This document shows positions 5,913-11,837 of a stretch of 36,684 nucleotides of DNA, in pieces. Source of the stretch: a virus; IMG/VR virus record IMGVR_UViG_3300046820_000391, positions 1-36,684 of that record; one strand, written 5' to 3'. The stretch's first letter is position 1. Every line of letters begins with the position of its first letter. The notes under the pieces were generated by a model. The model was not told the origin of the DNA and did no database searches. It saw only the letters and a list, made by a program, of their open reading frames with translations. The position numbers and the translations under genes were made by a program.

Positions 5913-6482
5913 ATGAGTGAAGATAAAATATGCGCTGCGTATGTTGCAGCATTTGCGGAATTGGAGGCAGCAACAAAGACTGCCAACAATCCGCATTTCA
6001 AATCTAAATATGCCGACCTTCCGACAGTGATTGATGCTATCAAGCCTCACCTATCAAAGCATGGCCTTGCATTTATGCAGATGCCCAAGCCAAGCGACGG
6101 CGGCATCTCAATCGAAACCATTCTGATACACAGCAGCGGTGATAAGCTTTCGATGGGCGTGTTGTTTGTTCCAGCCAATAGGCAGGACGCACATGGTTAT
6201 GGTTCGGCCCTGACCTATGCGCGGCGATACGCACTGCAAACTTGCTTCGGTCTGCCGACAGAGGATGACGATGGCAACGCAGCGGTTAAATCGCAGCAGC
6301 CAGCGCCACGGGTTAAGTTTATCAATGCCCTCCAATTTGATGAATTGCAAAAGCTTGTGGATTACACTCGCACCGATTTGGCCTTGCTTTGCAAGCATTA
6401 CAAAATTGACGCACTTCATGAATTGCCAGAAAGCCGCTTCGATGCTGTTAAGGCCGCGCTCGAAAAGAAAATCGAAGCATGA
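5913..6482 (+). CDS. erf: ERF-family single-strand annealing recombinase
   Basis: 189 residues from ATG 5913, chosen for the ribosome site AAGGAG seven bases upstream; an in-frame start at 5850 would overlap the previous gene. Residues 5-120 are the ERF domain: ANNPHFKSKYADLPTVIDAI near the N-terminus and the hallmark YGSALTYARRYALQTCFGL near residues 101-119. ERF proteins anneal complementary single strands for phage recombination and genome circularisation. The C-terminal part after a Gln/Pro linker is variable and helical. SSB, NinB and nuclease genes lie downstream in the same operon, forming a phage recombination set. Confidence 0.92.
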   Translation: MSEDKICAAYVAAFAELEAATKTANNPHFKSKYADLPTVIDAIKPHLSKHGLAFMQMPKPSDGGISIETILIHSSGDKLSMGVLFVPANRQDAHGYGSALTYARRYALQTCFGLPTEDDDGNAAVKSQQPAPRVKFINALQFDELQKLVDYTRTDLALLCKHYKIDALHELPESRFDAVKAALEKKIEA

Positions 6483-7162
6483 CGGATATTGGACACAACC
6501 AGCCGCCGCCAGTTGACGCGATGGGCTTGCACATTGAGGATTTGTTCCAACTGGTATCAGACACCTTGGCTGGCGTTGATGCAGTGAAAAACGATGAACA
6601 GGATGCAGCGCTTGATGGTCTGCTTGATGATTTCCGCAAGGCGCGGAAAGACGCCGACGAATATCGTGCAGCGGAAAAACGACCGCATGATGAAGCAGCC
6701 AAGGCGGTGCAAGCAAAATGGAAGCCGTTGCTTGACCGATGCGATATGGCAACAGCCGAAATCAAAGCCAAGCTGACACCATATCGCAATGCCAAGATTG
6801 CTGCGCGTGAAGAGGCTGTTCGCATTGCGCGTGAAACTGCCGAGCAAAAGCAGAAAGCCGCACAGGATGCGCTTCGGCAGTCAGATGACTTGGAGGCCCG
6901 TTTTGCTGCCGAGGAACAACTTAAGCAAGCTACAATCCTGACAGCGGCGGCAAATCGCGCCGACCGTTCCGCAACTGGTCTTAGGACTACATGGATTGCC
7001 CAAATCACCGACCGCCGCGCTGCCCTAAATCACTATTTGCGCGAACAGCCCGAAATGTTTGAGCGCCTCATTCAAGACCTTGCGGACAAGGATGCACGTA
7101 ATGAGGCAACGCGCCGAAACATTGCAGGAATTGTATTCATTCAAAAGAAGGAGGCAGCTTAA
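6479..7162 (+). CDS. ERF-associated coiled-coil protein
   Basis: 227 residues, start overlapping the ERF stop (ATGA). N-terminus MTDIGHNQPPP is a motif that I recall from proteins beside ERF genes in alphaproteobacterial phages. Residues 40-165 are rich in Ala, Lys, Glu and Arg with heptad-like spacing, so they are likely a long coiled coil; the last 60 residues are helical and globular. No catalytic motif is seen. It probably works with the annealing protein or in replication. Function is inferred from context only. Confidence 0.75.
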   Translation: MTDIGHNQPPPVDAMGLHIEDLFQLVSDTLAGVDAVKNDEQDAALDGLLDDFRKARKDADEYRAAEKRPHDEAAKAVQAKWKPLLDRCDMATAEIKAKLTPYRNAKIAAREEAVRIARETAEQKQKAAQDALRQSDDLEARFAAEEQLKQATILTAAANRADRSATGLRTTWIAQITDRRAALNHYLREQPEMFERLIQDLADKDARNEATRRNIAGIVFIQKKEAA

Positions 7163-7500
7163 TGTTGAATTTTCTGAAACGTAAAACCCCATCGGAAAAT
7201 CCGGTGGAGGAAGGATTAAGGTTGGCTAAACTGTCTGCCAATAAGCAAGGCCCAGAATGGCAAGCGGCTGCATATCAGGCTTATGTGGAACACGCCAAGC
7301 GCCACAGGTTCTTTACCACCGAAGATGTGCGGAAGGCTGCAAAGAACGTCCCTGCCGCCTCAAACAACAGCGCATGGGGGCATATCGCAAAGAAGGCCAG
7401 TAAGAACGGCATCATGGTGGAGTTTGAAACCATGCGGTCGAAAAGCGCCTCCACGCACGGGCGGCACATCATCATCTGGCAATCGACGTTGCTGTCATGA
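7162..7500 (+). CDS. Hypothetical phage protein, winged-helix-like, 112 aa
   Basis: Starts in TAATG overlap with the previous gene, with AGGAGG nine bases before the ATG. Residues 40-112 show helices (YQAYVEHAKRHRFFTTEDVRKAA; WGHIAKKASKNGIM) followed by HGRHIIIWQS. This layout is common in small phage proteins that look like winged helices, but I know no function. It stands between a recombination-associated protein and an HNH-type nuclease. Confidence 0.68.
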   Translation: MLNFLKRKTPSENPVEEGLRLAKLSANKQGPEWQAAAYQAYVEHAKRHRFFTTEDVRKAAKNVPAASNNSAWGHIAKKASKNGIMVEFETMRSKSASTHGRHIIIWQSTLLS

Positions 7501-7844
7501 TGTTACCGCGCAAGATACCAAAAGAGGCAAAGCGCCAAAGCCGCTGGAAGTCGCCAGCGCATTGCAATTTTGTCAGGGGTCACGCCTGTTCCATATGCGG
7601 CAGCATGGCAGGAATTGAAGTTGCCCACGTTCGCTATGGAAGCGGCGCTGGCATGGGACAAAAGCCGCACGATTGGTTTACTGTCAGCCTGTGCAAGCAA
7701 TGCCACACAAGGCAGCACAGCGTTGGTGAACTTACATTCTGGGCAACGTATAACACCAACCCATTTGCTTTGGCCGAAGCGTTTGCAAAGGCCAGCCCGA
7801 AAGCGGCTGAAATAGCTGCCAAGAAACGGGAGTTGGGGTTATGA
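7497..7844 (+). CDS. HNH-type nuclease (DUF968/Ref-like)
   Basis: 115 residues. CSICG (about 31-35) and LCKQCHTRQHS (about 65-75) supply four zinc-ligand Cys/His residues, with AHVRYGSGAGMGQKP between them giving the His of the first HNH strand. This matches small phage HNH nucleases of the DUF968 or RecA-dependent Ref-like groups used in recombination. Two tandem ATGs (7497, 7500) overlap the previous stop. The protein ends in AAKKRELGL, the same ending as the next protein, because the gene junction is duplicated (7818-7845 and 8210-8237). Confidence 0.78.
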   Translation: MMLPRKIPKEAKRQSRWKSPAHCNFVRGHACSICGSMAGIEVAHVRYGSGAGMGQKPHDWFTVSLCKQCHTRQHSVGELTFWATYNTNPFALAEAFAKASPKAAEIAAKKRELGL

Positions 7845-7845
7845 C
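7818..7845 (+). repeat. Gene-junction direct repeat, copy 1
   Basis: 28 bases that begin GCCAAGAAACGGGAG and end in GGGGTTATGAC. They contain the last codons of the HNH nuclease, its TGA and the overlapping ATG of the next gene. The second copy at 8210-8237 differs at two bases only. The two copies enclose the whole alpha-CTD-like gene. Confidence 0.9.
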
Positions 7846-8236
7846 TGACATCATAAACGTGCCGATTAGAAACTGTGGATTTTCCACACGTTTGGCAAAC
7901 ATCTTATACAATGATGGTTATATAACGACTGATGACCTTTTCAAAAAGCCAATGGAAGAATTGCTGTCTGAAATGAGGCGTTGCTTTAACTTCGGCAAAA
8001 AATCAGAAGAAGAATTAAAGGACTGGATGTATCTTATACATTCTTTGAATTGCAGTGATTTCAAGAAAGATGTGGGCCAGCTTGCAGACCTTTATGACCT
8101 TCAAGCACAGGTGACAAATTTGATAATCCAAAAACAAAAGCAGATGGACGCTTTGCTGTCAGAAATTGAACCAGACGCATATTATTATGCAGATGCAATT
8201 GTGTCTTTAGCCAAGAAGCGGGAATTGGGGTTATGA
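7841..8236 (+). CDS. RNA polymerase alpha-CTD-like protein
   Basis: 131 residues. Residues 7-64 resemble the C-terminal domain of the RNA polymerase alpha subunit: VPIRNCGFSTRLANIL, then ILYNDGYITTDDLF, then LLSEMRRCFNFGKKSEEELKD, which mirrors the LSVRs.NcL / tvgdL / NfGrKSleEI pattern of that helix-hairpin-helix fold. The remainder is a helical, Gln/Lys-rich tail. A role in steering host RNA polymerase, or simply in DNA binding, is possible. The gene is clearly richer in A and T than its neighbours and is enclosed by a direct repeat, signs of recent arrival. Confidence 0.7.
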   Translation: MTDIINVPIRNCGFSTRLANILYNDGYITTDDLFKKPMEELLSEMRRCFNFGKKSEEELKDWMYLIHSLNCSDFKKDVGQLADLYDLQAQVTNLIIQKQKQMDALLSEIEPDAYYYADAIVSLAKKRELGL

Positions 8237-8237
8237 C
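8210..8237 (+). repeat. Gene-junction direct repeat, copy 2
   Basis: 26 of 28 bases match 7818-7845. It includes the end of the alpha-CTD-like gene (KKRELGL codons), its TGA, and the overlapping ATG of ninB. Confidence 0.9.
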
Positions 8238-8619
8238 GCAGACGGTTATTTTGCGGGGCCAGCCACAGCGTGATTTGGCCAAGCAATTGATTGATAAGGC
8301 CCCCGTCGATGCAGTTGTCAAAATCAGCGAAGCCAAGCGCAGCGATGACCAAAACGCAAAAATGTGGGCCATGCTTTCAGACATCAGCCGTGCAAAGCCA
8401 GAGGGCAGGGCGCACATACCTGAAATTTGGAAGTGCATTTTTATGGCTGCATGCGGTCATCAAGTGAGATTTGAACACGGTTTAGATAATCAGCCGTTTC
8501 CCATTGGTTTTAATAGTTCGCGCTTGACAAAGCCACAAATGTCAGACCTTATAGAATGTATAATTTCATATGGTCAGCAACATCGGGTTATTTGGAGTGA
8601 CGGAATTGAGAAATATTAA
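8233..8619 (+). CDS. ninB: NinB/Orf recombination mediator, C-terminus altered
   Basis: 128 residues. AKRSDDQNAKMWAMLSDIS (about residues 34-52), a Trp/Lys helix (IPEIWKCIFMAACG) and LTKPQMSDLIECIISYG near the end are typical of the NinB (lambda Orf) family, which binds single-stranded DNA and helps load annealing or strand-exchange proteins. It overlaps the alpha-CTD gene stop by 4 bases. The natural end seems disturbed: after VIWSD the frame closes quickly in AT-rich sequence belonging to the following HNH gene, and a second NinB-like end (VKWSEKYE) lies at 9108-9137. Confidence 0.88.
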   Translation: MTQTVILRGQPQRDLAKQLIDKAPVDAVVKISEAKRSDDQNAKMWAMLSDISRAKPEGRAHIPEIWKCIFMAACGHQVRFEHGLDNQPFPIGFNSSRLTKPQMSDLIECIISYGQQHRVIWSDGIEKY

Positions 8620-9109
8620 CGGAACCTTTGTAAAAGGTTCGCAGCATTTAATCAGGCATGGAAAGGCCAAAACAAAAATATACAACATATGGAATGCAAT
8701 GAAGGATAGATGCCAAAATCCTAACAATGCAGCATATAAAAATTATGGTGGAAGGGGAATTAAGGTTTGCGAAAGTTGGCAGGATTTTTCTAATTTTTAC
8801 GCAGACATGGGTGAACCAACTGACGGCATGACTTTAGATAGAATTGATAACGATGGAAATTATTCTAAAGATAATTGCAGGTGGGCAGGGCGGCGTCAAC
8901 AAAGCCTAAATAGAAGAAACGCCGTAAAATTAACAATCAATGGTGAGACGCTTTCTGTTTCCCAATGGGCCGAAAGAAGCCCAGTTTCGGCAGGCACAAT
9001 TTACGCACGACTTAAAAATGGCTGGGCGCACGATTTGGCTGTTTTTTCAAACAAAGTATCTCGCTTGGGAATACCCAGAGGTAAGATGCTTAGAGATTTT
9101 CAACAATAA
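8606..9109 (+). CDS. HNH homing-type endonuclease inserted at the ninB 3' end
   Basis: 167 residues from TTG 8606 (GGAG eight bases upstream); an ATG at 8570 in the same frame would give 12 more residues but has no ribosome site. IYNIWNAMKDRCQNPNNAAY, YKNYGGRGIKVCESW, FYADMGEPTDGMTLDRIDN and YSKDNCRWA are the sequence landmarks of free-standing phage HNH endonucleases (motif N..Y...GGRGI.VC through LDRIDN.GNY...NCRW). A C-terminal domain (VSQWAERSPVSAGTIYARLKNGW) looks like a small DNA-binding helix-turn-helix. The gene is AT-rich and overlaps ninB, as expected of an intronless homing gene. Catalysis is inferred from family. Confidence 0.85.
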   Translation: MRNINGTFVKGSQHLIRHGKAKTKIYNIWNAMKDRCQNPNNAAYKNYGGRGIKVCESWQDFSNFYADMGEPTDGMTLDRIDNDGNYSKDNCRWAGRRQQSLNRRNAVKLTINGETLSVSQWAERSPVSAGTIYARLKNGWAHDLAVFSNKVSRLGIPRGKMLRDFQQ

Positions 9110-9137
9110 CGTAAAATGGAGCGAAAAATATGAGTGA
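9108..9137 (+). pseudogene. Possible displaced ninB C-terminal remnant
   Basis: The bases after the HNH stop read NVKWSEKYE then stop in one frame, and this stop overlaps the next gene's ATG by 8 bases, as is normal for junctions in this operon. The peptide resembles the VIWSDGIEKY end of ninB at 8588-8619. This is what would remain if the HNH gene entered ninB just before its end. Confidence 0.4.
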
Positions 9138-9363
9138 ACCACACAGCGAACAGCTTCGGCTTTTGATTGAGCGTATCGAGCGTTTGAATGAAGAAAAGAA
9201 GGGCATCAGCGATGACATCCGCGACGTTTACAACGAAGCCAAAGCGCACGGATATGACACCAAGATTGTCCGCGCCGTTATACGCCTTCGTGCAATGGAA
9301 GATAATGACCGCCAAGAATACCAAGCCGTCCTCGACACATATATGACCGCCCTTGGTCTTTGA
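9130..9363 (+). CDS. GapR-like (DUF2312) nucleoid-associated protein
   Basis: 77 residues, essentially one GapR/DUF2312 domain. [31 protein letters not shown] and the ending [14 protein letters not shown] match the family along its full length. Cellular GapR binds AT-rich, overtwisted DNA ahead of replication forks and RNA polymerase in alphaproteobacteria and helps topoisomerases. A phage copy may organise phage DNA during replication or compete with the host protein. The gene sits between ninB and ssb in the replication operon. Confidence 0.9.
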   Translation: MSEPHSEQLRLLIERIERLNEEKKGISDDIRDVYNEAKAHGYDTKIVRAVIRLRAMEDNDRQEYQAVLDTYMTALGL

Positions 9364-9374
9364 AAGGAAACACC

Positions 9375-9815
9375 ATGTCATCATTGAATAAAGTCAGCTT
9401 GTTGGGTTCGCTTGGCGCTGACCCAGAAATAAAATCGTTCCAGAATGGTGGTCGCGTCTGCAATTTGCGGCTGGCAACATCCGAACGCTGGAAAGACAAA
9501 AACACTGGCGAACAAAAAGAAACGACCGAATGGCACAGCGTGTCCATTTTTAGCGATGGGTTGGTCGGCGTTGCAGAGCGGTTTCTGACCAAGGGCAGTA
9601 AGGTCTATATTGAAGGCCAACTGAAGACCCGCAAATGGCAGGACGCCAGCGGCAACGACAAATACAGCACGGAGATTGTGTTGAACGGCCCAAAGGCTGC
9701 GTTGATTTTGCTGGGCAGCAAGGGTGAGGCAAAGCCACTGGATGCGTCTGTTGACCCATCAAAGGGTGAACATAACACTTGGGATAATGACCTCGACGAT
9801 GACGTTCCGTTCTAA
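9375..9815 (+). CDS. ssb: Single-stranded DNA-binding protein
   Basis: 146 residues from ATG 9375 (AAAGGA upstream); an in-frame TTG at 9360 is less likely. The OB fold begins NKVSLLGSLGADPEIK, continues with RLATSERWKDK and TEWHSVSIFSDGLVGVAE, then LTKGSKVYIEGQLKTRKWQD. It ends in the acidic tip DLDDDVPF that in bacterial SSBs binds partner proteins, so this phage SSB should recruit host or phage partners. It protects single strands made during replication and ERF recombination. Confidence 0.95.
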   Translation: MSSLNKVSLLGSLGADPEIKSFQNGGRVCNLRLATSERWKDKNTGEQKETTEWHSVSIFSDGLVGVAERFLTKGSKVYIEGQLKTRKWQDASGNDKYSTEIVLNGPKAALILLGSKGEAKPLDASVDPSKGEHNTWDNDLDDDVPF

Positions 9816-9825
9816 GGGCTGCACC

Positions 9826-10161
9826 ATGACAAAAATCACAATCAAAGAAGTCGTTGACCAGTGCAGGATTTACGCTTGCGACAAAAAGGTGGCGGAGGTG
9901 CTTAATTGCCCCGTCACCTTGGTCGAAGCCTGTAGGCCCATGATTTACAGTCGTGGGCAGAGGCGCGATGGTTTGGGGCTGAACGAAGATACTGGAAAGC
10001 ATTGCCAAGTGACTTTGCGTCACAAAACGGAAGCCGAAAGCATCAAGGTTGCAAGCCAAAGCCTTCTTATCAAGCAACTGGAAACGGGGCATCACTGGCT
10101 ATCGAACGACAGATTTTTTGCTGTCGTTTCAAAGCTAAATCCCGAGCTGGGGTTGCTATAA
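9826..10161 (+). CDS. Hypothetical DNA-binding-like protein, 111 aa
   Basis: Starts at ATG 9826, just after the ssb stop. An upstream in-frame extension overlaps ssb and is not supported. Residues 5-40 (VVDQCRIYACDKKVAEVLNCPVTLVEACRP) look like a helix-turn-helix, and the C-terminal half is helical (ESIKVASQSLLIKQLE). I recognise no family. It is the last gene before module C, so it ends the first part of the rightward operon. Confidence 0.65.
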   Translation: MTKITIKEVVDQCRIYACDKKVAEVLNCPVTLVEACRPMIYSRGQRRDGLGLNEDTGKHCQVTLRHKTEAESIKVASQSLLIKQLETGHHWLSNDRFFAVVSKLNPELGLL

Positions 10162-10182
10162 TGCAATAAATGAAAAAAGTGC

Positions 10183-10234
10183 TTTACATATATATTAAGC
10201 GACTTTATATGGGTGGTCAGGGGCAGATGCCCCG
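10183..10234 (+). promoter_or_regulatory. Rightward promoter and leader hairpin (module C)
   Basis: -35 TTTACA (10183-10188), 17 bases, -10 TATATG (10206-10211), then hairpin GGGGCA-GA-TGCCCC (10220-10233; also drawn as five pairs with a four-base loop) and GCC. It is followed by a ribosome site TAGGAG and ATG 10256. The arrangement equals modules A and B on the opposite strand. It should drive the small-gene cluster independently of the main early promoter. Confidence 0.75.
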
Positions 10235-10255
10235 CCATCCATAGGAGTTTTAATT

Positions 10256-10369
10256 ATGACCATTCGTGAAATTATCCAATCGCAGCCATTGAGCGAAATC
10301 ATCAGCGGCATTGCGATGGTTATTGTTCTACCCATCGCGTTCATCGCATTGATGGTGGTGCTGCCATGA
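10256..10369 (+). CDS. Small single-pass membrane protein, 37 aa
   Basis: First gene after module C, with AGGAG ten bases before the ATG. The short polar start (MTIREIIQSQPLSE) is followed by a membrane segment (ISGIAMVIVLPIAFIALM) that fills the rest. The stop overlaps the next ATG (ATGA). Tiny early phage membrane proteins often inhibit host envelope functions or block superinfection; nothing here shows which. Confidence 0.6.
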   Translation: MTIREIIQSQPLSEIISGIAMVIVLPIAFIALMVVLP

Positions 10370-10539
10370 AAAAAACTCTTACAGTTGAAGAACGCCGTCA
10401 GTTTTACAAGGGGGTTACTGAAGCCCTGTGGGAACGCATAAAAATAGAAGGCTTAGATGCTGATGCAGATGCGCCACATCCCGACGATTACGATGGCGGA
10501 CGCTTTGATTTTTACACAACACGGGGAATTTCAAAATGA
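10366..10539 (+). CDS. Hypothetical acidic protein, 57 aa
   Basis: ATG overlaps the upstream stop and its own stop overlaps the next ATG, both as ATGA. The N-terminal half is a basic helix (VEERRQFYKGVTEALWERIK). The second half is acidic and poor in helix (LDADADAPHPDDYDGGRF). No known family. The tight overlaps on both sides support it as a real gene. Confidence 0.55.
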   Translation: MKKTLTVEERRQFYKGVTEALWERIKIEGLDADADAPHPDDYDGGRFDFYTTRGISK

Positions 10540-10691
10540 CGCAGCCAAACACGACATCTGAATTGACCATACGCACTGCCGCCCCGATGGGCCTGAAGCA
10601 TCGCGTCAGCCCTCAATCAGCATGGCCTTTGCGCGGTGCAGACGGAAAGACGTTTGCAGAGCGCCGCAAGGAACAGGAGCAAAGCAAATGA
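10536..10691 (+). CDS. Hypothetical protein, 51 aa, ending in EQEQSK
   Basis: Short, basic, with no recognisable fold. It ends with RRKEQEQSK, codons that double as the ribosome site (AGGAG) of the next gene in the junction sequence at 10671-10695. A near copy of this junction gives the same ending to the 58-aa protein at 11458-11634, and a related one ends the protein at 11007-11327. Confidence 0.55.
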   Translation: MTQPNTTSELTIRTAAPMGLKHRVSPQSAWPLRGADGKTFAERRKEQEQSK

Positions 10692-10695
10692 GTGA
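10671..10695 (+). repeat. Second type of gene-junction repeat, copy 1
   Basis: 25-base junction holding codons for EQEQSK, a ribosome site, the TGA stop and the overlapping ATG. Core CAAAGCAAATGA. Copy 3 at 11614-11638 matches it at 23 of 25 bases. Confidence 0.8.
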
Positions 10696-11014
10696 CGATA
10701 GCATTGAAGCAAAAGCCTTGGCACTGGTGAACGAGTTAGCTGCGATTTACGCAAAGCGCGCCTTTACTGTCAGCGAACCACATCTGTCGGGCTATCGTAT
10801 TCTTATTGGGTTTGACAGAAATGCGGACGCCGACGCGCTCTTTCACAGTCTGCCAATCCTTTCGGATTTCATCCCCAAGCCCAAGCCTGACCCGCTGGTG
10901 GAGGTGGCAAAAAGCTTAGGATATTTCAACACCACCGCGCAACATTGGGCTGGAGATGTCCGCGCCGCACTGGACGCCCTTGGCTTTGAGATAAGGGAAA
11001 AGAACGATGAGTAA
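10688..11014 (+). CDS. Hypothetical protein, 108 aa
   Basis: ATG 10688 lies in the junction repeat; a longer in-frame version from 10622 would overlap the upstream gene heavily. Residues 1-60 look alpha/beta (EAKALALVNELAAIY; YRILIGFDRNADADALFHSLP), a linker of Lys-Pro pairs follows (PKPKPDPLVEV), and the last 30 residues are helical (HWAGDVRAALDALGFEI). No family recognised. The stop overlaps the following ATG by 8 bases. Confidence 0.62.
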   Translation: MSDDSIEAKALALVNELAAIYAKRAFTVSEPHLSGYRILIGFDRNADADALFHSLPILSDFIPKPKPDPLVEVAKSLGYFNTTAQHWAGDVRAALDALGFEIREKNDE

Positions 11015-11327
11015 TGAACACGAACGCTTTTACAAAACCGTTCCAATGGTCGGCACGATACCGGAGAACAGCAGGGGCGCAGGCGGCACTGGTTTGCAGC
11101 CTGTGGTCTGCGGCAAAGTTGCAGCGGCTGGCACTGACCGAATTGGTGGGGCTGGCGTTGTGATGCATAGTGTTGTCGTTGCCACACAGAGCGATGCGCT
11201 GCATGAACAGCTTTTGCAGGAATGCTTGGTTAAGTTGCGTGATGTTCAAGGGACGCAAGCGCCGAAGCAATACGCCTGCAATTTAATCAAGCGCATTGAG
11301 CGGGTGCTACAGGGGCAAAGCAAATGA
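11007..11327 (+). CDS. Hypothetical protein, 106 aa, ending in QGQSK
   Basis: Gly-rich, poorly ordered first half (GAGGTGLQPVVCGKVAAAG) and a helical second half (DALHEQLLQECLVKLRDV; CNLIKRIERVL). No known domain. The ending QGQSK comes from the shared junction sequence at 11309-11328, which also carries the AGGGG ribosome site for the next gene. Confidence 0.58.
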   Translation: MSNEHERFYKTVPMVGTIPENSRGAGGTGLQPVVCGKVAAAGTDRIGGAGVVMHSVVVATQSDALHEQLLQECLVKLRDVQGTQAPKQYACNLIKRIERVLQGQSK

Positions 11328-11328
11328 G
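11309..11328 (+). repeat. Second type of gene-junction repeat, copy 2
   Basis: Same core CAAAGCAAATGA as the copies at 10671 and 11614, here preceded by ACAGGGG. It includes stop, overlapping start and ribosome site. Confidence 0.75.
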
Positions 11329-11461
11329 CAACCCAATCCAAACTAAGCGCATTAAAATGGCTGATAAACGCAAGGGCAAGGGCATCTTCTATTTTTCAGG
11401 AAGCAAGGCTGGCCGCATTTCATGGGCTGATTGGTTTTATATACGGGAGAAGGGGCAATGA
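11324..11461 (+). CDS. Small basic protein, 45 aa
   Basis: Starts inside junction copy 2 and ends in ATGA overlap with the next gene. Composition is basic and aromatic (KRIKMADKRKGKG; WADWFYIREKGQ). It is too short for family assignment. The final codons again supply an AGGGG ribosome site for the next gene. Confidence 0.5.
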   Translation: MSNPIQTKRIKMADKRKGKGIFYFSGSKAGRISWADWFYIREKGQ

Positions 11462-11634
11462 GCGCAACATGGCAGCAATATGCGAACGACTTTAACGCCC
11501 TGACCGACGAGCAAATTGAAGCCGAGTGTGACCAGTGCCGTAGGGACATTGACGAAGCAGAAAGCTGGCTGGAAGCCGTTGCAGCTTGGGAGGCAGCGGG
11601 TAGGCCACGCAGGGAACAGGAACAAAGCAAATGA
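11458..11634 (+). CDS. Hypothetical acidic helical protein, 58 aa, ending in EQEQSK
   Basis: Start ATG 11458 has AGGGGC just upstream; an in-frame start at 11431 overlaps the previous gene and lacks a site. The product is one or two acidic helices (FNALTDEQIEAECDQCRRDI; SWLEAVAAWEAAG). The ending REQEQSK is shared with the protein at 10536-10691 through the duplicated junction. Function unknown. Confidence 0.58.
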   Translation: MSATWQQYANDFNALTDEQIEAECDQCRRDIDEAESWLEAVAAWEAAGRPRREQEQSK

Positions 11635-11638
11635 CTGA
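11614..11638 (+). repeat. Second type of gene-junction repeat, copy 3
   Basis: Differs from the copy at 10671-10695 at two of 25 bases. It contains the EQEQSK codons, the AGGAAC ribosome site, TGA and overlapping ATG. Confidence 0.8.
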
Positions 11639-11837
11639 ACACGACCTACACCTGATTGAGATAGGTGAGAGGGCTGGCATAGAAGCCGCCATCAATGCGT
11701 TGGAAGCCGACGCCAAGCTATGCGATTGCGCTGCGCTGGAAGAAAGTGAGTGCGCTTGCGGGGCGTGGGCTGATTACAAGACCATTACATCAACGAGGGC
11801 GATTGAGATTGTCCGTGCATTAAAGGAGAAAAAATGA
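11631..11837 (+). CDS. Hypothetical Cys-containing protein, 68 aa
   Basis: Helical acidic N-terminus (LIEIGERAGIEAAINALEAD) followed by CDCAALEESECACGAW, four Cys that could bind a metal, then a helix (RAIEIVRALKEKK). No known family. It overlaps both neighbours by 4 bases, so it belongs to the small-gene operon. Confidence 0.6.
   Translation: MTEHDLHLIEIGERAGIEAAINALEADAKLCDCAALEESECACGAWADYKTITSTRAIEIVRALKEKK

Noticed and set aside
6108-7008. Leftward open frames opposite the ERF and coiled-coil genes
   Set aside because: The rightward frames are recognisable genes with proper ribosome sites and ATGA coupling; the antisense products have no features.
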